A stretch of 64,000 nucleotides of DNA from Amaricoccus sp003258405 (GTDB lineage Bacteria; Pseudomonadota; Alphaproteobacteria; Rhodobacterales; Rhodobacteraceae). Below, one piece after another: positions 42,046-50,501 of the stretch (position 1 is the first letter of the stretch; the number at the start of each line of letters is the position of its first letter). The stretch lies in contig NZ_CP171225.1 in NCBI RefSeq assembly GCF_043226085.1, positions 3,596,001-3,660,000 on the forward strand, written 5' to 3'. Position numbers and translations under genes: made by a program. Under the pieces are notes generated by a model that saw only the letters and a program-made list of their open reading frames with translations, did no database searches and was not told the DNA's origin.

Positions 42046-42813
42046 ATGGTCGAGAGCGGTGCGGCGCAGCCTCTTCTGGACATGCAGGGCATCGGCAAGA
42101 CCTTTGGCCGGGGGCCTGCGACCCTGCAGGGCCTGAGCCTCAGCCTCGGCAGGGGCGAGTTCCTGTCGCTCCTCGGACCCTCCGGCTGCGGCAAGACCAC
42201 CGCGCTGCGGCTGATTGCGGGGCTCATCGCGCCGACCGAGGGCCGCATCCGCTGGGCCGAGCCGAAGCCCCGGCTGTCGTTCGTCTTCCAGAGCCCGACG
42301 CTGATGCCCTGGGCGACGGTCGAGCGCAATGTCTGGCTGCCGCTGCGGCTCGCCGGGCGCAGCCTCGCCGCGGCGCGGGGCGAGATCGCCGCGGCGCTGC
42401 GCCTCGTCGGCCTCGAAGCCGCCGCGCGCGCCTATCCGCGCGAGCTTTCGGACGGCATGAAGATGCGCGTCTCGATTGCCCGCGCGATCCTCACGCGGCC
42501 GGATCTCATCCTGATGGACGAGCCCTTCGCCGCGCTCGACGAGATCACCCGCTTCCGGCTCAACGAGGATCTGCTCGCGATCCGGGCGGCGACGGGCTGC
42601 ACGGTGATCTTCGTCACGCATTCGGTCTTCGAGAGCGTCTTTCTCTCGAACCGGATCTGCGTGATGGCGGCCAGGCCGGGCAGGGTGGCCGCTGAAATCC
42701 CGGTTCCCGCCCCCTATCCGCGCGGCGATGCGTTCCGGGGCGCCCCCGATTACGCGGCGCTCTGCCAGCGGGTGTCGGGCACGCTGCGGCAGGCCATGGG
42801 CGAGGCCGCATGA
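42046..42813 (+). CDS. ABC transporter ATP-binding protein
   Basis: A 255-residue ATPase. Walker A GPSGCGKTT, Q-loop in VFQSPTLMPW, signature LSDGMKMRVSIARAI (Asp in place of the usual second Gly), Walker B LILMDEPFAALD and the switch His in THSVFE. This is the SsuB/TauB/ThiZ-type importer ATPase. It overlaps the permease start by four bases (ATGA) and follows the binding protein by 56 bases. Confidence 0.92.
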   Translation: MVESGAAQPLLDMQGIGKTFGRGPATLQGLSLSLGRGEFLSLLGPSGCGKTTALRLIAGLIAPTEGRIRWAEPKPRLSFVFQSPTLMPWATVERNVWLPLRLAGRSLAAARGEIAAALRLVGLEAAARAYPRELSDGMKMRVSIARAILTRPDLILMDEPFAALDEITRFRLNEDLLAIRAATGCTVIFVTHSVFESVFLSNRICVMAARPGRVAAEIPVPAPYPRGDAFRGAPDYAALCQRVSGTLRQAMGEAA

Positions 42814-43664
42814 CCGACCCGGCCCCCCTGGTGCTCGCGCCGCCGGATGCCGAGGAGCGCCGCCGGCGCCGCGCGGGCCGCTTCGAGCGCATCGGGCGCT
42901 GGGCCTTCCCGCTTGCGGTCGTGCTCCTGCTTCTTGCCGCCTGGGACCGGATCGTCGTCTGGAACGACATTCCGCCCTATGTCCTGCCCTCGCCGCGGCT
43001 GGTGATCGGCACGCTCGCGACGGACTGGCCGGTGCTCCTTCCCGCGCTGCTCGTCACGCTCCAGATCACGCTGCTCGCGCTCCTGGCCGCGGTGCTGGGC
43101 GGCGTCGGCCTCGCCGTGCTCTTCACCCAGTCCCGCCTCGCCGAGATGTCCTTCTACCCGTATGCGGTCATCCTCCAGGTGACGCCGCTCGTCGCCATCG
43201 CGCCGCTCATCTTCATCTATGTGGGCTCGAAGCTCGCGGCCCTTCTGCTCTGCGCCTGGATCGTCGCCTTCTTCCCGGTGCTCTCGAACACGACCCTCGG
43301 GCTCCGGTCGGCCGATCACAATCTCCAGGACCTCTTCAGGATCTACGGCGCCACCCGCTGGCAGCGGCTGCGCTACCTGCAGGCGCCCGCCGCACTGCCC
43401 TATTTCCTCGGCGGGCTCCGGATCGCGGGCGGCCTCAGCCTGATCGGCGCCGTGGTCGCCGAATACGTCGCGGGAACCGGCGGCACCGGTTCGGGGCTCG
43501 CCTTCCGCATCCTCGAGGCGAGCTACCGGCTCAACATTCCGCGCATGTTCGCGGCGCTTCTGCTCATCGCCCTCACCGGCGTCGCGATCTACGGCGCCCT
43601 GAACCTTCTGAGCTACATGCTCCTGCGCAAATGGCATGAAAGCGCCGTGAGGCGGGAGAGATGA
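42810..43664 (+). CDS. ABC transporter permease
   Basis: A 284-residue inner-membrane permease with about six helices. The cytoplasmic EAA loop lies at FRIYGATRWQRLRYLQAP (about 172-190) and matches the SsuC/ThiX-like family. With the two preceding genes it forms a complete importer. The substrate is probably a small aromatic or pyrimidine-like compound, by family only. Confidence 0.92.
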   Translation: MTDPAPLVLAPPDAEERRRRRAGRFERIGRWAFPLAVVLLLLAAWDRIVVWNDIPPYVLPSPRLVIGTLATDWPVLLPALLVTLQITLLALLAAVLGGVGLAVLFTQSRLAEMSFYPYAVILQVTPLVAIAPLIFIYVGSKLAALLLCAWIVAFFPVLSNTTLGLRSADHNLQDLFRIYGATRWQRLRYLQAPAALPYFLGGLRIAGGLSLIGAVVAEYVAGTGGTGSGLAFRILEASYRLNIPRMFAALLLIALTGVAIYGALNLLSYMLLRKWHESAVRRER

Positions 43665-43701
43665 CGGAACGCTCCGCGCCCGCGCGCCGCCGAGGGCCCG
43701 C

Positions 43702-44301
43702 ATGACCCGGGCGCTCGTGATCTACTGCCACCCGTCGTCGGAGAGCTTCACCGCCGCCGTGCGCGACGTGGTGCTGGCGGAGCTTGCGGCAGAGGGCGCG
43801 CGCATCACCCTCATCGACCTCTATGCCACGGAGTTCGATCCCGTCCTCTCGCCGGAGGACTTCGCCGCCTATGGCTCGCCGCCGCCTCCCGTCGCACCGG
43901 TCGCGGATCACGTCGCGGCCCTGAAGGCCGCCGACACGCTGATCTTCATCTATCCCACCTGGTGGTACAGCCATCCCGCGCGCCTCAAGGGCTGGCTCGA
44001 CCGGGTGCTCCTGCCGGAGATCGCCTTCGGGATGCCGAGCCACGCCGGCGGCGACATCCGCCCCGGGCTCACCCACGTCACCCGGCTCGGCGTCTTCACC
44101 ACCTGCGGCGCCAGCCGCTGGCTCACCTTCCTGATCGGCGCGCCGGGCCGGCGCGTGCTGACCCGCGGCGTGCGCCTCCTCTGCAACCGCCGCACCCGCA
44201 TCGCCTTCGCCGCGCATTACGCGATGGACAGCTCCACGGCGGAAAGCCGCGCCCGCCATCTCCGCCGCGTGCAGCGCCGGATGCGGCAGCTCCTGCGCTG
44301 A
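43702..44301 (+). CDS. Flavodoxin-fold NAD(P)H oxidoreductase (NQO/KefF-like)
   Basis: A 199-residue flavoprotein of the NAD(P)H dehydrogenase (quinone) family. It has the FMN/FAD phosphate loop LVIYCHPSSESFTAAV at the N-terminus and the characteristic IFIYPTWWYSHPARLKGWLDRVL block (about 81-103). It would reduce quinones or similar compounds with two electrons, a detoxification role, in the cytoplasm. It is 37 bases after the permease gene and may be cotranscribed. The tail is Arg-rich. Confidence 0.85.
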   Translation: MTRALVIYCHPSSESFTAAVRDVVLAELAAEGARITLIDLYATEFDPVLSPEDFAAYGSPPPPVAPVADHVAALKAADTLIFIYPTWWYSHPARLKGWLDRVLLPEIAFGMPSHAGGDIRPGLTHVTRLGVFTTCGASRWLTFLIGAPGRRVLTRGVRLLCNRRTRIAFAAHYAMDSSTAESRARHLRRVQRRMRQLLR

Positions 44302-44324
44302 TCCCGCGGCCGCGAAGAGCAGGC

Positions 44325-44353
44325 TTGCCAAACCGCGCGAATCCCGCTATCGG
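44325..44353 (+). promoter_or_regulatory. Candidate promoter of rpsB-tsf
   Basis: TTGCCA (44325-44330), 17 bases, TATCGG (44348-44353). A start near 44360 gives an rpsB leader of about 115 bases, long enough for ribosomal-protein feedback control, although I cannot assign a specific leader motif. Confidence 0.5.
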
Positions 44354-44473
44354 CTCGCCACTCTAAATCCACAGGCGGAGTCGCGGCGCGCGAGGGAGAC
44401 ATCCTCCAGCGTCCACCGGTTGGGCAAACGCTCTTCTCTCCGCTGAGGCGAAACCGGAAAGGAAACGGACAAG

Positions 44474-45259
44474 ATGGCTCTTCCCGAGTTCACTCTGCGC
44501 CAGCTGCTCGAAGCGGGTGTGCATTTCGGCCACCAGACGCATCGCTGGAACCCCCGCATGGGCCCGTACATCTACGGCGCGCGCAACGGGATCCACATTC
44601 TCGACCTCACGCAGACCGTGCCGCTGCTCGACCAGGCCCTGCAGGCCGTCCAGCAGACCGTCGCCAAGGGCGGCCGCATCCTCTTCGTCGGCACCAAGCG
44701 CCAGGCGCAGAAGGCGATCTCCGACGCGGCCGAGCGTTCGGCGCAGTACTACATGAACCACCGCTGGCTCGGCGGCACGCTCACCAACTGGAAGACCGTG
44801 TCGAACTCGATCGCGCGCCTGAAGTCGATCGACGAGAAGCTCGATTCGGGTGCGGAAGGCCTGACCAAGAAGGAGCGCCTCGGCCTCGAACGCGAGCAGG
44901 CCAAGCTCCAGCTCTCGCTGGGCGGCATCCGCGAGATGGGCGGCACCCCGGATCTCATCTTCGTCGTCGACACCAACAAGGAGGATCTCGCGATCCTCGA
45001 GGCGAAGAAGCTCGGCATCCCGGTGATCGCGGTTCTCGACACCAACTCCTCGCCCGAAGGCATCGACTATCCGATCCCGGGCAATGACGACGCGGCCCGC
45101 GCCATCTCGCTCTACTGCGACCTCATCGCCCGTGCGGCGCTCGACGGCATGGCGGCCCAGCTCGGCCAGGCCGGCATCGACATCGGCGAGTTCGAGGACG
45201 GCCCCGTCGAGGAGCTCGTCGCCGAGGAAGCCGAGAGCGAAGGTGCAGGCGCTGCCTGA
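44474..45259 (+). CDS. rpsB: 30S ribosomal protein S2
   Basis: Ribosomal protein uS2, 261 residues, needed for late assembly of the small subunit and for S1 docking. Diagnostic segments are LLEAGVHFGHQTHRWNPRMG, IHILDLTQTVPLL, GGRILFVGTKRQAQ, NHRWLGGTLTNWKT and the C-terminal PVIAVLDTNSSPEGIDYPIPGNDD. The acidic tail of about 35 residues (EEAESEGAGAA) is usual in alphaproteobacteria. AAAGGAAA precedes the ATG. Followed by tsf. Confidence 0.98.
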   Translation: MALPEFTLRQLLEAGVHFGHQTHRWNPRMGPYIYGARNGIHILDLTQTVPLLDQALQAVQQTVAKGGRILFVGTKRQAQKAISDAAERSAQYYMNHRWLGGTLTNWKTVSNSIARLKSIDEKLDSGAEGLTKKERLGLEREQAKLQLSLGGIREMGGTPDLIFVVDTNKEDLAILEAKKLGIPVIAVLDTNSSPEGIDYPIPGNDDAARAISLYCDLIARAALDGMAAQLGQAGIDIGEFEDGPVEELVAEEAESEGAGAA

Positions 45260-45343
45260 TCTGTCATGGAACCGTCGCGCGCGGGGCGTAAGCCTCCGCG
45301 GCGGGCTCCGGATGTACAACGAGACGATTTGAGGAGAGCGTTG

Positions 45344-46219
45344 ATGTCGATCACCGCCACTATGGTCAAGGAACTGCGCGACGCGTCGGGCGCTGGCATG
45401 ATGGATGCCAAGAAGGCTCTGACCGAGACCAACGGCGACATGGAAGCGGCCATCGACTGGCTGCGGACCAAGGGCCTTGCGAAGGCTGCCAAGAAGTCGG
45501 GCCGCACCGCGGCCGAGGGCCTCGTGGGCATCGCGGTCGAGGGCGGCGTCGGTGTTGCCATCGAGGTGAACTCGGAAACCGACTTCGTCGCGCGCAATGC
45601 CGAATTCCAGTCGATGGTCTCCGACATCGCCAAGGCGGCGGTCGGCGCCGCCGACATGGAAGCGCTCAAGGCGGCCGATCTCGGCGGCCGCACCGTCGAG
45701 GCGGTGCTGACCGACAAGATCGCCACCGTCGGCGAGAACATGACCCTGCGCCGCATGGTGCGCATCGAGGGCGAAACCGTTGCGGCCTACGTGCACAACG
45801 CGGTTTCCGAAGGTCTCGGCAAGATCGGCGTGCTGGTCGCGCTGAAGGGTGCCGACAACGGCATCGGCAAGCAGATCGCGATGCACATCGCCGCGACGAA
45901 CCCGGCCTCGCTCTCCGAAGCCGATCTCGATCCGGCGCTGGTCGAGCGCGAGAAGGCGGTGCTGACCGAGCAGGCCCGTGAATCCGGCAAGCCCGAGCAG
46001 GTCATCGAGAAGATGATCGTCGGCCGGATGAACAAGTTCTACGAGGAAGTGACCCTTCTGAAGCAGAAGTTCGTCATCAATCCCGATCTGACCGTCGGCA
46101 AGGCCGCGGCCGAGGCGGGCGTCGAGGTCCTGGGCTTTGCCCGTCTCGCCGTCGGCGAAGGCATCGAGAAGGTCGAGGAAGACTTCGCAGCCGAAGTCGC
46201 GAAGACCGCCGGTCTCTGA
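45344..46219 (+). CDS. tsf: Elongation factor Ts
   Basis: Nucleotide exchange factor for EF-Tu, 291 residues. The N-terminal UBA-like domain (MVKELRDASGAGMMDAKKAL) and the core TDFVARNAEFQ are the conserved EF-Tu contact elements. GAGGAG lies before the ATG at 45344. In operon with rpsB, and closed by a strong terminator 42 bases downstream, so the rpsB-tsf unit is separable from pyrH-frr. Confidence 0.98.
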   Translation: MSITATMVKELRDASGAGMMDAKKALTETNGDMEAAIDWLRTKGLAKAAKKSGRTAAEGLVGIAVEGGVGVAIEVNSETDFVARNAEFQSMVSDIAKAAVGAADMEALKAADLGGRTVEAVLTDKIATVGENMTLRRMVRIEGETVAAYVHNAVSEGLGKIGVLVALKGADNGIGKQIAMHIAATNPASLSEADLDPALVEREKAVLTEQARESGKPEQVIEKMIVGRMNKFYEEVTLLKQKFVINPDLTVGKAAAEAGVEVLGFARLAVGEGIEKVEEDFAAEVAKTAGL

Positions 46220-46260
46220 TCCCCTTCCCGGGGGACGTGACCGATTTGCAAGATACCGGA

Positions 46261-46287
46261 ACCGGGCTGCCGCGCAGCCCGGTTTTC
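46261..46287 (+). terminator. Intrinsic terminator after tsf
   Basis: ACCGGGCTGC (46261-46270) and GCAGCCCGGT (46274-46283) pair perfectly over 10 bases with a 3-base loop, directly followed by TTTC. The best Rho-independent terminator in the window. Confidence 0.85.
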
Positions 46288-46354
46288 ACATTGAATAAGA
46301 CGGCGTTTTCCGACAGTTTGTCGAGCGTAGTGGTGACGGCAGTGGGGGTAGAGT

Positions 46355-47107
46355 ATGGCGGATGTTTTGGCGGAAAAGGCTTCACCTGCAGCTGGCCCGG
46401 CATATAAGCGCGTTCTCCTGAAGATTTCGGGCGAGGCGCTGATGGGGCCGCAGCAGTTCGGTCTTCATCCGCCCACCGTCGAGCGAATCGCCGGCCAGGT
46501 CGTCGCGCTGCATGATCTCGGCGTCGAGATCTGCCTCGTGATCGGCGGCGGCAACGTCTTCCGCGGCCTGCAGGGCAGCGCCCAGGGCATGGAGCGGACC
46601 ACCGCCGACTACATGGGCATGCTTGCGACCGTGATGAATGCGCTCGCGATGCAGTCCGCCGTCGAGACGCTCGGCCTGCCGACCCGCGTGATCTCCGCCA
46701 TCCCGATGGACGAGGTCTGCGAGCCCTACATCCGCCGCCGCGCGGTGCGCCATCTCGAAAAGGGCCGCGTCTGCATCTTCGCCGCCGGCACCGGCAACCC
46801 GTATTTCACCACCGATACCGCCGCGACGCTTCGCGCATCCGAGATGTCGTGCGATGCGATCTTCAAGGGCACACAGGTCGATGGCGTCTACGACAGCGAC
46901 CCGAAGAAAAACCCGGATGCAAAGCGTTACGACCGGGTGAGCTATGATATTGTGCTCCAGAAGAACCTCAAGGTAATGGATGCATCCGCCATCGCGCTCG
47001 CGCGGGACAACGGTCTTCCGATCATTGTCTTCTCCCTCGACGAGCCCTGCGGCCTTGCGGGCATCGTGAAGGGAGAGGGGCGGTTCACAATCGTCGAACC
47101 CGGCTGA
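46355..47107 (+). CDS. pyrH: UMP kinase
   Basis: Phosphorylates UMP to UDP with ATP in pyrimidine nucleotide synthesis. 250 residues of the amino-acid-kinase fold. Motifs: KRVLLKISGEALMG (phosphate site), VIGGGNVFRG, TADYMGMLATVMNALA, FAAGTGNPYFTTDTAA and KGTQVDGVYDSDP. Bacterial PyrH is hexameric and regulated by GTP and UTP. A 15-residue N-terminal extension precedes the core. Heads the pyrH-frr-uppS-... cluster; its promoter must lie in the 70 bases after the tsf terminator but is not obvious. Confidence 0.97.
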   Translation: MADVLAEKASPAAGPAYKRVLLKISGEALMGPQQFGLHPPTVERIAGQVVALHDLGVEICLVIGGGNVFRGLQGSAQGMERTTADYMGMLATVMNALAMQSAVETLGLPTRVISAIPMDEVCEPYIRRRAVRHLEKGRVCIFAAGTGNPYFTTDTAATLRASEMSCDAIFKGTQVDGVYDSDPKKNPDAKRYDRVSYDIVLQKNLKVMDASAIALARDNGLPIIVFSLDEPCGLAGIVKGEGRFTIVEPG

Positions 47108-47139
47108 GCGCCGCTCGGCGCCGGGCTTAGGAGGCAACC

Positions 47140-47706
47140 ATGTCGGACACCGACATCGAGATTGACATCGCCGCGCTCGAAAAGCGCATGGACGGCGCGC
47201 TGGCCGCGCTCCGCACCGAATTCGCATCGCTTCGCACCGGCCGCGCCTCGGCGTCCATGCTCGATCCGGTCACGGTCGAGGCCTATGGCTCGCCGACGCC
47301 GATCAACCAGCTCGGCACCATCACCGTGCCCGAGCCCCGGATGGTGCTCATCAACATCTGGGACAAGAGCCTCGTGAACACGGTCGACAAGGCGATCCGC
47401 AATTCGGGCCTCGGGATCAACCCGCAGATGGACGGCACGATCCTGCGCCTGCCGATCCCCGAGCTCAACGAGGAGCGCCGCCGCGATCTCGCCAAGGTCG
47501 CGGGCCAGTATGCCGAGCACGCGCGCATCGCCGTGCGCAACGTGCGCCGCGACGGCATGGACCAGATCAAGAAGGCCAAGAACGCAGGCATGGCCGAGGA
47601 CGACCAGAAGCTCTGGTCCGACGAGATCCAGCAGCTCACGGATTCCGCGATCGGCCGGATCGACAGTGCGCTGGCGACGAAGCAGGAAGAGATCATGCAG
47701 GTCTGA
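47140..47706 (+). CDS. frr: Ribosome recycling factor
   Basis: Splits post-termination ribosomes together with EF-G. 188 residues, usual for RRF (185). Conserved SLRTGRASASMLDPVTVEAYG, TPINQLGTITVPEPRM and the C-terminal three-helix bundle with RIAVRNVRRDGMDQIKKAKN. AGGAGG six bases before the ATG. Follows pyrH by 32 bases, the near-universal pairing. Confidence 0.98.
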   Translation: MSDTDIEIDIAALEKRMDGALAALRTEFASLRTGRASASMLDPVTVEAYGSPTPINQLGTITVPEPRMVLINIWDKSLVNTVDKAIRNSGLGINPQMDGTILRLPIPELNEERRRDLAKVAGQYAEHARIAVRNVRRDGMDQIKKAKNAGMAEDDQKLWSDEIQQLTDSAIGRIDSALATKQEEIMQV

Positions 47707-47744
47707 CGCGGGCGGGCGGCAAAAGGGTAAGAGGTTCACCGATC

Positions 47745-48491
47745 ATGCATTCAGGCACGAGTTCGAAGCTGGCCATCTCGCAGCCGGGCGGGGCGCCCGC
47801 CCATGTCGCCATCATCATGGATGGCAACGGGCGCTGGGCGTCGAGCCGGGGGCTGCCGCGGCTCCAGGGCCACCGGCGCGGCGCCGATCGCGTGCGCGAG
47901 ATCGTTGAGGCCAGCCCCGATCTCGGCATCACCCACCTGACCCTCTTCGCCTTCTCGACCGAGAACTGGAAGCGCCCGGCGGCCGAGGTCATCGGCCTCA
48001 TGCGGCTCTTCCGGCGCTACATCAAGAAGGAGGGCGCCCGGCTCGTCGCCGAAGGCGTCCGCGTCCGCTTCATCGGCGGCCGCGAGCGGCTCGACGCCGA
48101 CCTTCAGGCGCTGATGGCCGGGCTCGAGGCCCAGACCCGCACGAACACCCGCTTCAACCTCACGGTTGCGGTGAACTACGGCGGGCGGGACGAGATCCTG
48201 CGGGCGACCCGGCGCATCGCCGAAGCGGTCCGCGCCGGCGAGATGACCGCCGAGGAGATCACGCCCGCAACGATCGAGGCCCATCTCGATACCGCCGGTC
48301 TGCCGGACCCGGATCTCATCCTGCGCACCTCCGGCGAATACCGCGTCTCGGGCTTCCTGCCCTGGCAGTCGGCCTATTCGGAATACGCCTTTGTCGAGGC
48401 CTGCTGGCCCGACTTCACGGCCGAGATGTTCGCCCAGCAGGTGCAGGGTTTCGGATCTCGCGAACGCCGGTTCGGCGCCGTGGCAGGATGA
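47745..48491 (+). CDS. uppS: Isoprenyl transferase (undecaprenyl diphosphate synthase)
   Basis: Makes undecaprenyl diphosphate from FPP and IPP, the lipid carrier for peptidoglycan and other envelope glycans. 248 residues of the cis-prenyltransferase family: HVAIIMDGNGRWA with the catalytic Asp, GHRRGADRVREI, LTLFAFSTENWKRP, and PDPDLILRTSGEYRVSGFLPWQ. The stop overlaps the cdsA start (ATGA). Confidence 0.97.
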   Translation: MHSGTSSKLAISQPGGAPAHVAIIMDGNGRWASSRGLPRLQGHRRGADRVREIVEASPDLGITHLTLFAFSTENWKRPAAEVIGLMRLFRRYIKKEGARLVAEGVRVRFIGGRERLDADLQALMAGLEAQTRTNTRFNLTVAVNYGGRDEILRATRRIAEAVRAGEMTAEEITPATIEAHLDTAGLPDPDLILRTSGEYRVSGFLPWQSAYSEYAFVEACWPDFTAEMFAQQVQGFGSRERRFGAVAG

Positions 48492-49306
48492 CGGGCACAG
48501 GGCCAAAGCCGGGCCGCTTCGGCGACCTCGGTATCCGGGCGGTGTCCGGCGTGGTCCTCGGTGCCTTGTGCCTTTTCTGCGTGATGATCGGCGGCATTCC
48601 CGCCATGCTGCTGGCCGCGGTGCTGCTGGTGCTGCTCTTCTGGGAGTATCACCGCATCATCACCGGCAACCCCCGTTTCGCCACGCTGCCGCTGCTCGTG
48701 CTCAGCGCAGGGGGCGTGCTCGGCATCGCCGCCGCGGGCCTTGGCGCCGCGGCACTGGGGTTCGTGTTCCTCATGATCGCGGCCCTGGTCGCGGGGCTGC
48801 TCTCGCCGCGGCACTTCCTGGAGCTGGCGGGCGGCGCGCTCTACATCGGCGTCGCCATCGGCGGGCTTCTCGTCATTCTCGAGACCGAGACCCGGGGCGT
48901 CGACGTCCTCATCTGGATCGTGGTCATCATCATCGCCTCCGACGTCGGCGCCTATTTCACCGGCCGCTCGGTCGGCGGCCGCAAGCTCTGCCCGCGCATC
49001 AGCCCCGGCAAGACCTGTTCCGGCGCCATCGGCGGCCTGGCCTGCGCCTGCGGGCTCAGCATGGTGATTGCCGCAGTTCTGGGCTGGCCGATCCTCGTCG
49101 CCGCCGGCGCCGGCCTCCTTGTCGCCATGGCCTCGCAGGCGGGCGATCTCGCCGAGAGCTGGCTGAAGCGCCGGGCGGGGGTCAAGGACTCGGGCGTTCT
49201 CCTTCCCGGCCATGGCGGCTTTCTCGACCGGCTCGACGGCATCCTGGGAGGCACCTGGGCGTTCCTGATACTCGACGCCCTCGGCGTCGCCGCAGCGCTT
49301 TACTGA
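48488..49306 (+). CDS. cdsA: Phosphatidate cytidylyltransferase
   Basis: Makes CDP-diacylglycerol, the precursor of all membrane phospholipids. 272 residues with about seven membrane helices and the family signature near the end (VKDSGVLLPGHGGFLDRLDG; metal-binding Asp residues). SDVGAYFTGRSVGGRK is the nucleotide-binding loop. Starts in a four-base overlap with uppS and is followed by dxr after six bases. Confidence 0.95.
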   Translation: MTGTGPKPGRFGDLGIRAVSGVVLGALCLFCVMIGGIPAMLLAAVLLVLLFWEYHRIITGNPRFATLPLLVLSAGGVLGIAAAGLGAAALGFVFLMIAALVAGLLSPRHFLELAGGALYIGVAIGGLLVILETETRGVDVLIWIVVIIIASDVGAYFTGRSVGGRKLCPRISPGKTCSGAIGGLACACGLSMVIAAVLGWPILVAAGAGLLVAMASQAGDLAESWLKRRAGVKDSGVLLPGHGGFLDRLDGILGGTWAFLILDALGVAAALY

Positions 49307-49312
49307 ACTGGC

Positions 49313-50497
49313 ATGAGACGCAGGATCAGCATCTTCGGATCGACAGGCTCGATCGGACAGAACACGGTCTCCCTGATCGAGGATCAGGGCGGGGCCGAAA
49401 CCCATGAGGTCGTGGCCCTCACCGGGGCGCGCAACATCCGCCTGCTCGCCGCCCAGGCCCGCAAGCTGCGGGCGCGGATCGCCGTCACCTCCGACCCGAC
49501 GCGCCTCGCGGAGCTTCGGGCCGCGCTCGAGGGCAGCGGCATCGAGGCGGCGGCCGGACCGGCGGCCATCGCCGATGCGGCGTCCGAGCCGGTGGACTGG
49601 GCGATGTCGGCCATCGTCGGCGCGGCCGGGCTCGTGCCGGGGCTGCGGGCGGCCGAGAGCGGCGGCATCGTCGCGCTGGCCAACAAGGAAAGCCTCGTCT
49701 GCGCCGGCGCGCTCTTCCTCGCCACCTGCGCCCGCCACGGCGCGACGCTCCTGCCGGTCGACAGCGAGCACAGCGCGATCTTCCAGGCGCTCAACGGCGA
49801 GCGCCACGACGCGATCGAGCGCATCATCCTCACCGCCTCGGGCGGGCCGTTCCGCGACTGGCCGCGCGAGGCGATGGCCCGCGTCACGCCGGCACAGGCC
49901 ATGGCCCATCCCAACTGGGACATGGGCCAGCGCATCTCGATCGACAGCGCCTCGATGTTCAACAAGGCGCTCGAGATCATCGAGGCGCATGTGCTCTTCG
50001 GCGTGCCCTCGGAGCGGATCGAGGTCGTGGTCCACCCGCAGTCGATCATCCATTCGCTGGTCGGCTTCCGCGACGGCTCGATCATGGCCCATCTCGGCCC
50101 CTCGGACATGCGCGGCGCCATCGGCTATGCCCTCAACTGGCCGGTGCGCGAACCGCTGCCGCTCGACCGGCTCGACCTCGCCGCCCTGGCCCGCCTCGAC
50201 TTCTGCGCCGCCGATCCCGAGCGGTTTCCGGCGCTGCGCCTCGCCCACGAGGTGATGGAACTGGGCGGGCTCGCGGGCGCCGTCTTCAACGCAGCGAAGG
50301 AAGCGGCGCTCGACGGCTTCCTCGCCGGAGCGATCGGCTTTCTTGACATGAGCGTTCTGGTTGAACATGTCACTAGGGACCTCGGCCGCGAGGCGGCAAG
50401 CTGCGGTTCGGAATATTCCCTGGCCGATGTGCTTGAGCTCGACCGTCGGGCGCGTGTGGCCGGCCGGGCCTGGATAGAGACTTGCGTCGGAGCGTGA
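49313..50497 (+). CDS. dxr: 1-deoxy-D-xylulose-5-phosphate reductoisomerase
   Basis: Second step of the MEP isoprenoid pathway: DXP to MEP with NADPH and a divalent metal. 394 residues. NADPH motif ISIFGSTGSIGQNT, ALANKESLVCAG, metal and substrate site LPVDSEHSAIFQ, ILTASGGPFRDWP and HPNWDMGQRISIDSASMFNKALE are intact. The known target of fosmidomycin. Supplies isoprenoid for the UppS step encoded two genes upstream. Confidence 0.97.
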   Translation: MRRRISIFGSTGSIGQNTVSLIEDQGGAETHEVVALTGARNIRLLAAQARKLRARIAVTSDPTRLAELRAALEGSGIEAAAGPAAIADAASEPVDWAMSAIVGAAGLVPGLRAAESGGIVALANKESLVCAGALFLATCARHGATLLPVDSEHSAIFQALNGERHDAIERIILTASGGPFRDWPREAMARVTPAQAMAHPNWDMGQRISIDSASMFNKALEIIEAHVLFGVPSERIEVVVHPQSIIHSLVGFRDGSIMAHLGPSDMRGAIGYALNWPVREPLPLDRLDLAALARLDFCAADPERFPALRLAHEVMELGGLAGAVFNAAKEAALDGFLAGAIGFLDMSVLVEHVTRDLGREAASCGSEYSLADVLELDRRARVAGRAWIETCVGA

Positions 50498-50501
50498 CCT
50501 G